This document shows positions 51,846 to 61,649 of a stretch of DNA of 64,000 nt, piece after piece (within the stretch, counting starts at the first letter, position 1; the number at the start of each line of letters is the position of its first letter). Below the pieces are notes generated by a model. That model did no database searches, was not told the origin of the DNA, and worked only from the letters and a program-made list of their open reading frames with translations. The translations under genes and the position numbers were made by a program. The DNA is from Acidovorax sp. NB1 (GTDB taxonomy: Bacteria > Pseudomonadota > Gammaproteobacteria > Burkholderiales > Burkholderiaceae_C), in the NCBI RefSeq assembly GCF_005405905.1, contig NZ_BJHU01000026.1:1-64000 (forward strand), read 5' to 3'.

Positions 51846-53845
51846 TAAGAAGCGCTGGCGGGTGTGTTGCGCGCGGGCTTGAAGAAGCTCAGCGGCGCAG
51901 TGCGCATGCGCGCGCGGATGGCCGCGTAGATGCGCGAGCGGTCCACGCCGCTCACGTTCTGGGCGCGCAGCGCAAGGCGGAAGGCCAAGTAAAAGCTCAC
52001 CGACACGTTCAATGCCCCCAGGAACGGCAGCGAGGCCACGGCCCACCAGAAGGCGGGCATCTGCAGCACCTGCAGGCCCAGCGTGGCGCTGGCGGCAGCC
52101 ACCTGGCCCGTGGAAAGCGTGACGTGGCGCACGTCCAGCCCCAACCCGAAGAATGCGGCAAAGACGGGCACCAGGCCCAGCATGAAACCGAGCGAGATGT
52201 TGGCCGCAAAACCCGAGAGGTTCTCGCGCAGGAAGCGGGCCCAGCGTGTGGCGCGCTCGGCCCCCAGCAGCCGCGTGATGCGCGGGTTGTAGTGCATGGC
52301 CGAGTCCAGGCGGTGCAGCACGAACCAGTTCTCCGTCCAGCCCGCAATGATGCTGGACGCAAACAGCAACACCCCGGTGAAGGCTGCAAAGAACAGCGAT
52401 GGGCCGAGCAGGTGCAGGGACTCGAACACATGCTCGGCCTGCTTCTCGCTGATGGCCGGGCCTCCGGTAGCCAGCGCAATTGCCGTGGCCAATGCCAGCA
52501 CGGCCGGGAACACCACCAGCACATTGCCCAGCACGGCCGCCACCTGAGAGCGCACCAGGTGCGTGATCTCGTCCACAAAGGACTCGATGGCATCGCCCGA
52601 GCCCAGCTCCTTGAGCTTGGCCGCCATGGCGGGCGCTGTCATGGCGGGCTGTTTGGTGGCCACCGTGAAGTGCAGCAGCTGGATCAGCACAAAACTCACG
52701 GCGTAGTTGACGCCTGCCATGAACCCACCCCAGAACGCTGACAGTGCCAGGGCATAGAGGCCGAACTTGGCCATGGTGGTGAAGGCCATCAGTGCACCAC
52801 CGCCTGCCGCCTTTCTGAGCATGGAGCTGTATTCGGCACCGGTGCGGGTGATGTAGTGCTCGCCGGTTTCGGCACTGCGCTCAGCCACCTTGGCCGCCAG
52901 CAGGGAGGAGTTGGCGGCGAACAGGGCACGCAGGCTGCGCCGCTCTTGCCCCACCATCACCAGGTGCGCCATGAGGCGTGCGGCGGTGACGGCCGGTTTG
53001 GGCGACAGCAGGCAGTCGAGCAGCTCGCGCACACGCAGGATGCGCTCGCGCAGCTGGCGCAGGCGAAACACCAGCCCCACCGAGATCCCGTTCTGTTCAA
53101 AGTGTGCGTACACGGTGGCTGCTGCGGCGCGGCAGGCCTCCAGTCGCTCGCGCAGGCGCTGGGCGCACTCGTTGAGGCGGTCGGGCGTGCGTAGTGCGTG
53201 CAGCACTTCCACGCGCAGGCTTTCCACGTCACGGATCAGGGCGTGAAAAGGCTGGCCTTCGCGCGCGGATTCGGTCATGCGCAGCCGCAGCTCTGGGGCG
53301 AAACCGGTCGAGAGGATCTGGCCTGCGCAGTAGGTGATGGCATCCAGCAAGGCCCGGTGCCAGAGCGTGGCGCCGCCGGTGGGGCCTTCGGTGTCGGCGG
53401 GTGCCAGCAGGCCGACCAGGCGGTTGAGCTGGGTTTCGTCGAGTGCAGCCAGCCATTGCGCGTCAAAGGCGCTGGGCAACGCCAGCATGAAGAGCTCGGA
53501 TGCATCGATGGTCTCGGGGCTGCCCGGCAGCAGCTTGGTGCGCAGCCGCTCGGCCACCTCGCTGGCCAGGGCGGTGCGGGGCGCAAAACCAAAATCGGCC
53601 AGCAGGGTGGTGATGTCCACCTGGTCCACCAGCGTGGCCCACCAGGCCTGCAGCCGCTGCTGGGTGTCTGGGCGGGCCGCCACAGTGTCCAGGAACAGCT
53701 GCACCCGCTCCAGTGATGCGGGCACCGAGTCGCGCTTTCCGCGCACCCAGTCCAGCAGATTGATGAGCCACAGGTGGCGGTGGGCCAGCTCGGCTGCAGG
53801 GTCCAGCGCTGCGAGCAGGCTGGCCAGGTCTTTGGGCGTGCTCAA
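51845..53845 (-). CDS. Recombinase-like (Gcr/COG4389) integral membrane protein
   Basis: 666 aa. The family is annotated as site-specific recombinase (Gcr), but the sequence shows a ~330-residue helical N-terminal part followed by some seven hydrophobic helices (e.g. FGLYALALSAFWGGFMAGVN, NVLVVFPAVLALATAIALAT, GPSLFFAAFTGVLLFASSII). I see no tyrosine- or serine-recombinase motif; the label is doubtful. The ATG overlaps the apaG stop by 4 nt (ATGA), so they are coupled. The TAG stop (51845-51847) lies at the edge of the 268-bp element. Function unknown. Confidence 0.83.
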   Translation of the reverse strand: MSTPKDLASLLAALDPAAELAHRHLWLINLLDWVRGKRDSVPASLERVQLFLDTVAARPDTQQRLQAWWATLVDQVDITTLLADFGFAPRTALASEVAERLRTKLLPGSPETIDASELFMLALPSAFDAQWLAALDETQLNRLVGLLAPADTEGPTGGATLWHRALLDAITYCAGQILSTGFAPELRLRMTESAREGQPFHALIRDVESLRVEVLHALRTPDRLNECAQRLRERLEACRAAAATVYAHFEQNGISVGLVFRLRQLRERILRVRELLDCLLSPKPAVTAARLMAHLVMVGQERRSLRALFAANSSLLAAKVAERSAETGEHYITRTGAEYSSMLRKAAGGGALMAFTTMAKFGLYALALSAFWGGFMAGVNYAVSFVLIQLLHFTVATKQPAMTAPAMAAKLKELGSGDAIESFVDEITHLVRSQVAAVLGNVLVVFPAVLALATAIALATGGPAISEKQAEHVFESLHLLGPSLFFAAFTGVLLFASSIIAGWTENWFVLHRLDSAMHYNPRITRLLGAERATRWARFLRENLSGFAANISLGFMLGLVPVFAAFFGLGLDVRHVTLSTGQVAAASATLGLQVLQMPAFWWAVASLPFLGALNVSVSFYLAFRLALRAQNVSGVDRSRIYAAIRARMRTAPLSFFKPARNTPASAS

Positions 53846-54249
53846 TGGAGCACCCGACCGCTCAGAGGATTGCCTGAAGGTCCTTGGCCCAATGCTTCCA
53901 GCACAAAGAGGGGCACAGGGGTGTTGAAGGGCGCGCCATCTTCGGCCACGCAGTGGAAGGTGCCATGCATGGTGCCGCTGGCGGTGCGCAGCCGGCAGCC
54001 GCTGGTGTACTGGAACGACTCGCCGGGCTTGAGCAGTGGCTGCTGTCCCACCACCCCCAGGCCCTTGACCTCTTCGGTGTGGCCCCGGGCGTCGCTGATG
54101 ATCCAGTGCCGGGAGATCAGCTGCGCAGGCTCTTCCCCGGAGTTGGTGATGGTGATGGTGTAGGCGAAGCTGAACACCCCGGAGTCCGGCGCAGACTGCT
54201 CGGGCAGGTATTCGGGCAGCACTTCCACGTCAAACTGGTGCTTTGGCAT
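53842..54249 (-). CDS. apaG: Co2+/Mg2+ efflux-associated protein ApaG
   Basis: 135 aa, one fibronectin-III-like ApaG domain: [20 protein letters not shown] near 27-46, [11 protein letters not shown] near 47-57, [20 protein letters not shown] near 66-85, and [14 protein letters not shown] near 92-105. ApaG is linked to cobalt resistance and low Mg2+ in enterobacteria, mechanism unclear. It is divergent from rpe across 88 nt and translationally coupled to the recombinase-like gene. The ATG at 54249 gives the usual start [10 protein letters not shown]. Confidence 0.95.
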   Translation of the reverse strand: MPKHQFDVEVLPEYLPEQSAPDSGVFSFAYTITITNSGEEPAQLISRHWIISDARGHTEEVKGLGVVGQQPLLKPGESFQYTSGCRLRTASGTMHGTFHCVAEDGAPFNTPVPLFVLEALGQGPSGNPLSGRVLH

Positions 54250-54337
54250 GGGGCGAATGGTAACGCTGCAGGCCCATTTTCTGGGGACTTGCAGCCCCCA
54301 AAGCCCCACGCTTTCTGCGCTTTGCGACAATTGGGGG

Positions 54338-55021
54338 ATGAGCCGCACATTCCAAATCGCCCCCTCCATCCTCTCTGCCGACTTTGCCCGCCTGGGTGAA
54401 GAAGTGCGCAACGTCATTGCCGCTGGCGCCGACTGGATCCACTTCGACGTGATGGACAACCATTACGTGCCCAACCTCACCTTTGGCCCCATGGTCTGCC
54501 AGGCCCTGAAGCCCCATGCCAAAACCCCTGCGGGCGTGGCCGTGCCGATCGACGTGCATCTGATGATCCAGCCTGTGGACGCCCTGGCCGCCGCGTTTGC
54601 CGATGCGGGTGCGGACTACATCAGCTTCCACCCCGACGCCTCTGGCCATGTGCACCGCAGCATCCAGGCCATCCGCTCCAAGGGCGTCAAGCCCGGCCTG
54701 GTGTTCAACCCGGCCGAGCCGCTGGATGTGCTGGACTGGGTGATCGACGACATCGACCTCATCCTCATCATGAGCGTGAACCCTGGTTTTGGCGGCCAGA
54801 GCTTCATCGACTCGGCCCTGCGCAAGATCGAAGCCGTGCGCAAGCGCATCGACGCCTCGGGCAAGGACATTCGCCTGGAAGTGGACGGCGGCATCAAGAC
54901 CGACAACATCCGCCGCGTGGCCGATGCGGGCGCCGACACCTTTGTGGCGGGCAGCGCAATTTTTGGCAAGCCTGACTACCAGGGCGTGATCGACGCCATG
55001 CGCGTGCAGTTGGCTGCCTGA
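54338..55021 (+). CDS. rpe: Ribulose-5-phosphate 3-epimerase
   Basis: 227 aa TIM barrel. [17 protein letters not shown] near 7-23, [17 protein letters not shown] near 35-51 (metal-binding His and catalytic Asp), IDVHLMI near 71-77, [13 protein letters not shown] near 144-156 and [11 protein letters not shown] near 182-192, with the second Asp catalytic. It interconverts ribulose-5-P and xylulose-5-P in the pentose phosphate/Calvin pathways. The ATG at 54338 follows GGGGGATG. In Burkholderiales gph often follows rpe; here gph lies about 6.6 kb away with a two-component cluster between. Confidence 0.97.
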   Translation: MSRTFQIAPSILSADFARLGEEVRNVIAAGADWIHFDVMDNHYVPNLTFGPMVCQALKPHAKTPAGVAVPIDVHLMIQPVDALAAAFADAGADYISFHPDASGHVHRSIQAIRSKGVKPGLVFNPAEPLDVLDWVIDDIDLILIMSVNPGFGGQSFIDSALRKIEAVRKRIDASGKDIRLEVDGGIKTDNIRRVADAGADTFVAGSAIFGKPDYQGVIDAMRVQLAA

Positions 55022-55066
55022 GGGCCGGTTGAGGCGGTACTGGGTAGCCCACCACGGGCGGTGGTG

Positions 55067-57280
55067 CTATCCCAGCCGCTGGAATGTCAGCACAAACGCC
55101 ACGCCCCCCTCAGTGTTGCGGGCGTTGATGGTGCCACCCATCTTGGCCATGTAGGTCTTGGCCACGAACAGGCCCTGGCCCCTGTGTTCGCCCTCACCCA
55201 GAGGTGTGGGGCTGGTGGGGTCTGATACGCCCAGTTCAAAAATCCGCTCCAGCAGGTCTTCGGCAATGGTCGAGCCCTGGTTGTGCAGCGTGGCGCTGGC
55301 GGTGGATTCTGATGCGGTGAGCGTCAGCGTGATCGGGCTGCCCGTGGGGCGGTAGCGGTCGGCGTTGCGCAGGATGTGGGTCACCACGTCTTCGAGTGCA
55401 AACTCGTCGGCGCGCACGATCACCGGGCCTGGCTGGTCAGTGCTTGGTGCATACACCACATTCATGATGCCTGCAAAGTGCGCGTTGTCGGCCACGTTGC
55501 GCAAGAAGGCATCCAGGTCCAGCCGCCCTTCGGGCACATCGGCAGCCTGCAGCGCCTCGGCGGGCGATGCAGTGCCATAGAGCACATGGATGGCCTGCTG
55601 CATGCGCTGCACGTAGCGGTTGCCGGGGTCTTGCGGGCCGTTCAGCGCCATCAGAGACTGCAAGGGCGACATGATCTCGTGCCCCACGGCGTGCCACATG
55701 TCGCGCTCTTGCTGGGCGCGCAGTTGTTCGCGTTGCAGGTCGTCCTTCACGCGCTGCAGCAGGTCGGCCAGGCCGCCAGCCAAAATGCCCAGCTCGTCCG
55801 ATCCGCGCAGGTCGGACACGTCCAGGTCGCCCAACCGGGGCCCGGTGTGGCCGGGCTGCACGTTGTATGACACCGCAGCGGCGCGGCGGGTGAGGGCCGT
55901 CACGCGGCGGATCAGGCCCACTTCCACCACCAGCCAGGCCAACGCAATCGCCCCCAGCATGGCGCCCAGGTACCACGACAGGCGCGTGGCCACAGCAGCC
56001 AGGCCCTGCTCCACCCCGCGCAGGTGGCCGGTGAAATTGACCACATAGTTGCCGGTAGGCGTGTCCAGAATATCCAGCCCCGTGGGCGCTACGGGTGTTA
56101 CCGCCGCCGGGCCCACGCCTGCGGCTTCCAGCGGCAGCCAGCGGATCAGGCGCAGCAGCCAGGGCGCTGAGGGCTCGGCCTGCACTTCGACGCCCTTGAG
56201 GGTGATGGCGCTGGCCTCGTCGCTGCCCATTTTGCGGATCTGCACCCGCTCGCCCGGCAGCAGGCTGCGCGAGAGGTCGCCCAGCGATGCGGCCAATTGC
56301 GCACCGGGCGCGTTGCTATCAAACAGCGGCCTGGCGTCTTCGCCCGGCGCCAGCATCTCCACCCGCACACGCATTTGCCCCAGATCCTCGGGCGGCCAGA
56401 CCAGGCGCTCGTCCTTGCGGAACAGCGCTTCGCGGAACAGCTCGACGGGCAGGCGGATCGAGTAGTGGGTGCGGCGCAGGCAGTCTGTCGCTGCAGCCTC
56501 GCCAGTGAGGGCGCCAGCAGAGGTGCCAGTGGAGGCTTGGTTGATGGGGTTTGGCGGCAGATCACGGCACTGGCCGTTTTGCCACAGCCAGCCGCGAAAG
56601 TCGCGCACGGGCCGTGCACGGGCATCGAGCTGCGGTGCGCCGGTGTCCACAAACCCCGTGAGCCGACCGCGCACCGCCGCACTGCCTTGTGGGGGCATGG
56701 CTTCGTACGGCGCAATCCAGCGGTAGGTGGCGCCGCGCATGTCCAGGCTGATGCGCGCACGGTGCGCCTCGGCGGGCACCAGTGCGCCGCGCTCGCGGGG
56801 CGTCAACTCGCCCGAATAAAAGCTGCCCACCAGGTAAATGAAGCCGCCCGCGTACGGGTTGTTGCCAATCGCCGCGCATACCGAGGCCCCATCGGGATAC
56901 TGCACCGAGCAGCCCGCCATCTCCACCGCCTGCTGCGATTTTTGCGGGTCGTCAAAGTCGATGGCTGCGTAGGGCAGCAGCAGCGGCGCCAGCGGCGTCA
57001 CGCCCTGGCCCAGGTGGCTGGCGTTGAGCAGTGCCAACTGGCCCGAGGGATGGCGCAGCCGCGCCATGACCTCGGCCTGGCTGCGCACAAAGCCATGCTG
57101 GTAGGCCTGCCAGGCGCGCTCTTTTTCGTCCTTGAGCACCACCACGCTCAGCGCCACTGTGGCCAGGGCCAGCAGCACAAACACACTGCGCACCAAGATG
57201 CGCAGGCGAAACGCAGGCAGGCCCAGGCGGGGCATTTCCAGGCGTGATATTTCAAGTGCGGGGTGCAGTAGGCGTTTCAC
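55067..57280 (-). CDS. Sensor histidine kinase with large periplasmic domain
   Basis: 737 aa. TM1 near 24-50 (ILVRSVFVLLALATVALSVV), a ~380-residue periplasmic sensor with no family I recognise, TM2 near 445-470 (LSWYLGAMLGAIALAWLVVE), a HAMP-like stretch, a dimerisation helix with H-box WHAVGHEIMSPLQSL near 546, and a divergent HATPase (VVTHILRNADRYRPTG; GQGLFVAKTYMAKMGG). The GTG start at 57280 is preferred because AGAGGAA lies 4 nt upstream; the ATG at 57235 lacks an RBS. The regulator gene lies 166 nt upstream on the same strand, separated by a repeat element. Stimulus unknown. Confidence 0.88.
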   Translation of the reverse strand: MKRLLHPALEISRLEMPRLGLPAFRLRILVRSVFVLLALATVALSVVVLKDEKERAWQAYQHGFVRSQAEVMARLRHPSGQLALLNASHLGQGVTPLAPLLLPYAAIDFDDPQKSQQAVEMAGCSVQYPDGASVCAAIGNNPYAGGFIYLVGSFYSGELTPRERGALVPAEAHRARISLDMRGATYRWIAPYEAMPPQGSAAVRGRLTGFVDTGAPQLDARARPVRDFRGWLWQNGQCRDLPPNPINQASTGTSAGALTGEAAATDCLRRTHYSIRLPVELFREALFRKDERLVWPPEDLGQMRVRVEMLAPGEDARPLFDSNAPGAQLAASLGDLSRSLLPGERVQIRKMGSDEASAITLKGVEVQAEPSAPWLLRLIRWLPLEAAGVGPAAVTPVAPTGLDILDTPTGNYVVNFTGHLRGVEQGLAAVATRLSWYLGAMLGAIALAWLVVEVGLIRRVTALTRRAAAVSYNVQPGHTGPRLGDLDVSDLRGSDELGILAGGLADLLQRVKDDLQREQLRAQQERDMWHAVGHEIMSPLQSLMALNGPQDPGNRYVQRMQQAIHVLYGTASPAEALQAADVPEGRLDLDAFLRNVADNAHFAGIMNVVYAPSTDQPGPVIVRADEFALEDVVTHILRNADRYRPTGSPITLTLTASESTASATLHNQGSTIAEDLLERIFELGVSDPTSPTPLGEGEHRGQGLFVAKTYMAKMGGTINARNTEGGVAFVLTFQRLG

Positions 57281-57305
57281 TCCATTCCTCTCGCGTGAAA
57301 GTACC

Positions 57306-57444
57306 GTGCAGGGCGGCCAAAACTGGCGCGGCCCAGGCCAGGGTCGCCGCGCAAGGGCCGCCCCGCCGCGCTGGCGGCGTCCCCCTGCCCGCATTGCGCA
57401 GCCATGCGAGAGCGGGGGGAAGGCCCGCAGGGCCTCAGGGGGGT
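57306..57444 (+). repeat. GC-rich dispersed element, copy B
   Basis: Holds the 28-nt stretch 57347-57374 that exactly matches (in reverse) 34269-34296, followed by GCGTCCCCCTGCCC, TTGCGCAGCC, GAGAGCGGGGGGAAGGCC and GGGCCTCAGGGGGG, the parts shared with the 38.8-kb copy. It occupies the spacer between the regulator gene and its cognate kinase. Confidence 0.75.
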
Positions 57445-57446
57445 GT

Positions 57447-58145
57447 TCACCTTCCCGTCCAGCGGAAACCGCGCATGGGCACGTTTTCTATTCCCTCAAA
57501 CCCAGGATCGACTTCACGCAGCGCCTCGCGGATGGTACTCACATGCTTGCGCACGTTGTCGCGGTTGCGGCCGCTTTTCACCACCTCGAACAGTTCGTCG
57601 TAAGACACCACCTCGCCACTGCGCTGGTGCAGCGTGGCCAGGATGCGCTGGGCCGTCAGGGGCAGGTTGATGCGCTCGCCGCGCCAGGTGGGGGTGCGTT
57701 GCCACAGCGGGTCCAGCACCAGTGCGTCGCCCACCGGGGCAGGGGCTGCGCTGGCCGGGGCCTGCGCCTGCGTGGTGCGCAGGATGTCGAGAAAGGTCTC
57801 GATGAAATCGGCCTCTTCAAACGTGGTTTTCTGCAGGTAGTCCCACGCGTCCAGCGCTTTCATGATGCTGCGGTAAATGGCTGCAGGCATGGCTGACACC
57901 ACCAGCACCGGCGTGCCCTGGCGCAGCTTGTTGATAGCGTTGATGAGGGCCACGCCCGCATGGCGCTCGCGGCCCAGTTCGATGTCCAGCACTACGGCGT
58001 CGTAGTGCTCGCGGGCCAGCGCGGTCTCGGCCTCGTCGCGGGTGAACCACTGGTCGATGACGATGCCGCTCTTGGCGCTGCGTATCCACCCGGCCAACTG
58101 GTTGCTGGTGGGCAGGTCGTCTTCGATCACGGCAATGCGGGTCAT
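57447..58145 (-). CDS. Response regulator with winged-helix output
   Basis: 232 aa. A receiver domain with VIEDDLPTSNQLAG near 6-19, the acceptor Asp in DAVVLDIELGRERHAG near 49-64, and Lys in DYLQKTTFEEADFI. The output domain (~150-230) is a winged helix (LPLTAQRILATLHQRSGEVV, NVRKHVSTIREALREVDPGF) resembling the OmpR class, though the first part is not textbook OmpR. It is transcribed before its kinase and diverges from the SPFH gene across 228 nt, so that operon is a plausible target. Confidence 0.9.
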   Translation of the reverse strand: MTRIAVIEDDLPTSNQLAGWIRSAKSGIVIDQWFTRDEAETALAREHYDAVVLDIELGRERHAGVALINAINKLRQGTPVLVVSAMPAAIYRSIMKALDAWDYLQKTTFEEADFIETFLDILRTTQAQAPASAAPAPVGDALVLDPLWQRTPTWRGERINLPLTAQRILATLHQRSGEVVSYDELFEVVKSGRNRDNVRKHVSTIREALREVDPGFEGIENVPMRGFRWTGR

Positions 58146-58373
58146 GGGCAGGGCGGGCAGTAGGAGGTGGACGGATTATCCCGGCGCCCCGCGCGGGCCG
58201 GTGTGAGTTTTTCTTCCGGGGCCGGAAGGTTCGTGCGGGCGGTGTGAGCGCATTGGGGGCTGCGCTGCATTGTTGCTTCCGGGGTGGATCCGAACAATCG
58301 GTCCTCAATGAGTCAGCCACTTTGACTGCTCAGAACCGACAACAACACCGAAACCACCTGAGAGAGAAACACC

Positions 58374-59720
58374 ATGAAAACCACCTGGAACCGCATCGTG
58401 CAGACCCTGAAGGGCCGTCGCTCTACCCCCTTGCCTGAGGCGGGCACGGAACCCGTGATGGACGCTGATCTGCAAGGCATCCCTCCCACGACGGGCACCG
58501 TATCGGCCACCCCGTTGAACTGGGCTTACCTGCTGCCCACGGCCCGCACGGTGCGCTGGCTGACCGCTGGTGCCGTGGTGGCTGCAGCGGGCCTGATGGT
58601 GTATCGCAATCCGCCCGTGCAACACCTGGCGCAAGGCGACCTGGGTGTGCGCCTGAACCAGTTCACCGGCTCTGTGAGCCTGTGGCGCGATGGCAGCGTG
58701 TGGGTGGTGCCCGGCTTGCACACGGTGCGGGTGTTTACGCTGCGCGACCAGAGCTACCGCCCCGAAGCCATGCGCCAGGCCACGGGCAGCGCGCCGCTCC
58801 AGTCGGTCGAAGGCCTGTCGCTGGGGCTGGATCTGAGCGTGCGCTATGCGCTGGACCCCAACTCGCCCGCGGTGAAGGCTGGCAACCTGCCCGACAACGT
58901 GGGCGCCGACATCGTCGAGCCCGCTGTGCAAGGCCTGGTCTACAAGGTGTTTGCCCGCTACACGGTGCGTGAAATTTTCTCGTCCAAGCGCGCCGAGATT
59001 GCGCAGATCATCGAAACCGAACTGCGCGCCCGTCTGGCGGCCGATGGCGTCACGCTGCGCAGCCTGCAGATTGGCAAGGTAGACCTGCCTGCCGAGTACC
59101 GCCGGGGCATGGACAGCCTGCTGGCTGAAGAGCTGGCCTCCGAAAAAATGCGCTACACGTTGGAGCTGAAAGACAAGCGCGTGAAAGAAACTGAGCTGGA
59201 CGCCAACGCCGACAAGGTACGCCGCGAAGTGGCTGCCGAAGCCGCCGCCCGCGAGCAGGTCATCGCCGCCAAGGCCCAGGAAGAAGCCATGAAGCATGTG
59301 CTGCCCTTCAAGCAGCGCCAGATCGAGCAGCGCCAGCTGGAGGCCGAAGCCGAGCGCGTGGCCCGTGTGAAGGCCGCCGAAGGCAACGCCCAGGCCCGCC
59401 GCATCGAAGCCAACGGCGAGGCCGATGCCCGCCAGAAGCTGGCCGAAGCCGAGGCCTATCGCATGGACCGCGTGGGCAAGGTCAACGCCGAGCAAATGGC
59501 CCGCGAAGGCGCGCTGGTGACCAAGCACCCGCTGCTCATCCAGAAGACGCTGGCCGACAAGCTCTCGGACAAGATCCAGGTCATCATCGCGCCCCCGCCC
59601 ACCAATGGCGACTTCATCGGTGCCGCGCTGTTGGGCGGCAACCGCAATGCCCAGGCCGGTGCCGCCCAGGCTGCAGCCGTGGCCGACGATGCCACCACCA
59701 CCCAAGCCGTGGAGCAGTGA
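58374..59720 (+). CDS. SPFH/band-7 (prohibitin-like) membrane protein
   Basis: 448 aa. An N-terminal cytoplasmic stretch (~1-55), one TM helix (~59-78, [17 protein letters not shown]), the SPFH domain (~85-270, with [20 protein letters not shown]), a long Ala/Glu/Arg coiled coil (~270-400, e.g. [20 protein letters not shown]) and a Gly/Ala tail. Such proteins oligomerise on the inner membrane as flotillin/prohibitin-like scaffolds and often tie to protease or stress functions. The ATG at 58374 follows GAGAGAGAAACACC. The next gene begins 2 nt after its stop, so the pair is an operon. Confidence 0.9.
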   Translation: MKTTWNRIVQTLKGRRSTPLPEAGTEPVMDADLQGIPPTTGTVSATPLNWAYLLPTARTVRWLTAGAVVAAAGLMVYRNPPVQHLAQGDLGVRLNQFTGSVSLWRDGSVWVVPGLHTVRVFTLRDQSYRPEAMRQATGSAPLQSVEGLSLGLDLSVRYALDPNSPAVKAGNLPDNVGADIVEPAVQGLVYKVFARYTVREIFSSKRAEIAQIIETELRARLAADGVTLRSLQIGKVDLPAEYRRGMDSLLAEELASEKMRYTLELKDKRVKETELDANADKVRREVAAEAAAREQVIAAKAQEEAMKHVLPFKQRQIEQRQLEAEAERVARVKAAEGNAQARRIEANGEADARQKLAEAEAYRMDRVGKVNAEQMAREGALVTKHPLLIQKTLADKLSDKIQVIIAPPPTNGDFIGAALLGGNRNAQAGAAQAAAVADDATTTQAVEQ

Positions 59721-59722
59721 AC

Positions 59723-61243
59723 ATGAACGCCACCCTCGCTACCTTGCTGGCCGCCGTCGCCAGCGCCGCAGTGACCGTGGCGGCCGAGGCCGCCCCACAG
59801 CCATCTCCCAACGCCCAGGGCAGCGCCATCGTGGTGCAAGACCAGGCCAGCCTGCGCGCCGCCCCGCGCGACGGCGCCCAGCAGCAGGCCAGCCTGTGGC
59901 AGGGCGAAGTGCTGGAAGTGCGCGGCGAGCGCCTGGACTACCTGCAGGTGTGGGACCACAAGCGCGAGCGCGGTGGCTTCATCCGCGCCAGCGATGTGCG
60001 CCGCGTGGCCCTGACCGAGGCCGAAGGCCCCGCGCTGCTGGCCGTGATGCGCTTTGTGCAAGACGCGCCGGGCGCCGAGGCGCTGGGCATTGGCATGACT
60101 GCCGCCTACCTGCAAGCCGCGCCCGCCAAGGCTTTGGCTGGCGTGGAGGGCGCGCAGGCCTTCGACGCGCTGGGTACCTTTGCAGACCGGCTGGCCCGCC
60201 GCGCCTCGGTGGCTGTGCCGGGCAAGGCCTCGGGCGCCACGCTGTCGGCCCACCTGGATGTGGCCAACGGCTATGGCGTGCGCTTTGCCACCTACGAGGT
60301 CGAAGGGCGCATGCAGGTCTGCTACGAGGGCGAGGCCTTTCGCCGCCTGCTGGCCATGCCCGTGGCCGATGCTGAGCAGCGCGCCCGCGCCGCCCTGGCG
60401 CTGACCCGCCCCGAGTGCATCAACCCCGACCTGCCCGCGCACGAACGTGCCAAGGTCACCACCTGGCAGGCAGAGGTGCTGGAGCGCGTGGACGTGGCCA
60501 ACCTGCCTGGCTACCTGCGCAACCGCGTGCAAATGCGCCGCGCCAGCGTGTGGGGCGCCGCCGCCTTTCAACAGGCGCGCAAGAACGTTGCCGACCCCGC
60601 GGTGGCCGCTGCCGCTGCCCGCGCATTGACGGAACTCAGCGGCGTGAGCAAGGCCGAACTGCCCGACGAAGACCAGGCCGCCTACAACGACGCCGCCATG
60701 CGCGTGAGCGCCGTGCGCTGGGCCTTGGTGCCTGCTGTAGCGACCACGGCCGCCGCCGGCGCCCGCCCCACCCTGCTGACCGAACCCGGCGCCCCGGGCG
60801 AAACCTGCGTGCTGCTGGTGGACGCGCAGCACAACGCCAAGGCCCCGTTGCTGCGCCGCTGCACCTACGGCGTGGTGTGGGCCGCATCGGCCAGCACCAA
60901 CCGCGAAGGCACGGCCGTGGCCCTGGCGGTGCAACCGATGGAAGGTTGGCGCGAGCTGTGGGTGCTGCGCAAAACCGAAGGCGGCTGGCTGGCCGATGTG
61001 CTGCCCCCCGCTGCCACCACGCCCGAGACCGGCGTGGCTGAATGGGCGGGCTGGGTGCCCGGCGGCCAGCAAATGCTGGTGGCCCGCGAAGCCCGGGGCC
61101 AGGGCCGCTACCGCAAGAGCTTTGAAGTGGTGCGGCTGGATGGCCTGACCACCGAGCGCGTGACCGGCGATGTGACCGCGCTGCCCCTGTTCCAGCGCTG
61201 GCAAGACCCGGCCTGGAAGCGGCAGACGCTGAGTCTGCGGTGA
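59723..61243 (+). CDS. Secreted hypothetical protein with bacterial SH3-like domain
   Basis: 506 aa. A signal peptide ([20 protein letters not shown]) is followed by an SH3-like beta domain near 30-95 ([40 protein letters not shown]), a long alpha-rich central part (~100-330), and a C-terminal beta-rich part. The ATG at 59723 has GGAG 8 nt upstream; an overlapping GTG at 59717 has the Shine-Dalgarno too close. It directly follows the SPFH gene, so a periplasmic partner of the SPFH scaffold is a fair inference. No named family recognised. Confidence 0.75.
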   Translation: MNATLATLLAAVASAAVTVAAEAAPQPSPNAQGSAIVVQDQASLRAAPRDGAQQQASLWQGEVLEVRGERLDYLQVWDHKRERGGFIRASDVRRVALTEAEGPALLAVMRFVQDAPGAEALGIGMTAAYLQAAPAKALAGVEGAQAFDALGTFADRLARRASVAVPGKASGATLSAHLDVANGYGVRFATYEVEGRMQVCYEGEAFRRLLAMPVADAEQRARAALALTRPECINPDLPAHERAKVTTWQAEVLERVDVANLPGYLRNRVQMRRASVWGAAAFQQARKNVADPAVAAAAARALTELSGVSKAELPDEDQAAYNDAAMRVSAVRWALVPAVATTAAAGARPTLLTEPGAPGETCVLLVDAQHNAKAPLLRRCTYGVVWAASASTNREGTAVALAVQPMEGWRELWVLRKTEGGWLADVLPPAATTPETGVAEWAGWVPGGQQMLVAREARGQGRYRKSFEVVRLDGLTTERVTGDVTALPLFQRWQDPAWKRQTLSLR

Positions 61244-61295
61244 TTGGGGCTTGGCGGAATAATCCGGGCATCCCCACCCACCACAAGGCAAGACC

Positions 61296-61598
61296 ATGAT
61301 CATCGTTACCGGCCACGCCATCGCACGCCCAGACACGGAAGCTAAAGTGGAGCACTTGGCCGTGGAACATGTCCTGCGCTCCCGTGCGGAGCCTGGATGT
61401 GTGTCCCACGAAGTCAGCCGCGACGTGTTGCAGCCGCTGCGCTTCGTGTTTGTAGAACGCTGGGGCGACATGGCCACGCTGCAGGCCCACTTCCGGCTGG
61501 AGGCCTCGCGGAAGTTTGCGCATGCCATTGCCGGACTCTGCGACGCCAGCCCGCAGATGGCCATCTACCAGGCGGATGCCATCCACACGGGTGGATGA
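61296..61598 (+). CDS. Antibiotic biosynthesis monooxygenase (ABM) domain protein
   Basis: 100 aa ferredoxin-like alpha+beta ABM domain: MIIVTGHAIARPDTEAKVEH, RAEPGCVSHEVSRDVLQPLR, FVFVERWGDMATLQAHF. Similar small proteins act as quinol monooxygenases or have no known substrate. It lies 52 nt after the SH3-like gene and 51 nt before gph, so it may be co-transcribed with either; a short Shine-Dalgarno-like GGCAAGACC precedes the ATG. Confidence 0.85.
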   Translation: MIIVTGHAIARPDTEAKVEHLAVEHVLRSRAEPGCVSHEVSRDVLQPLRFVFVERWGDMATLQAHFRLEASRKFAHAIAGLCDASPQMAIYQADAIHTGG

Positions 61599-61649
61599 GG
61601 GTGGCGCCCTTACCATGCAGGACATTCCAAACCCCTTCATCCGCCTGTT

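Noticed and set aside
51845-53845. The recombinase-like gene as evidence for a mobile element
   Set aside because: No recombinase motifs, no att sites or integrase neighbours; it lies between housekeeping genes and is coupled to apaG.
56310-56345. TTGCTATCAAACAGCGGCCTGG inside the sensor kinase gene
   Set aside because: Half-site similarity only, spacing wrong, and no AT rise; treated as chance.
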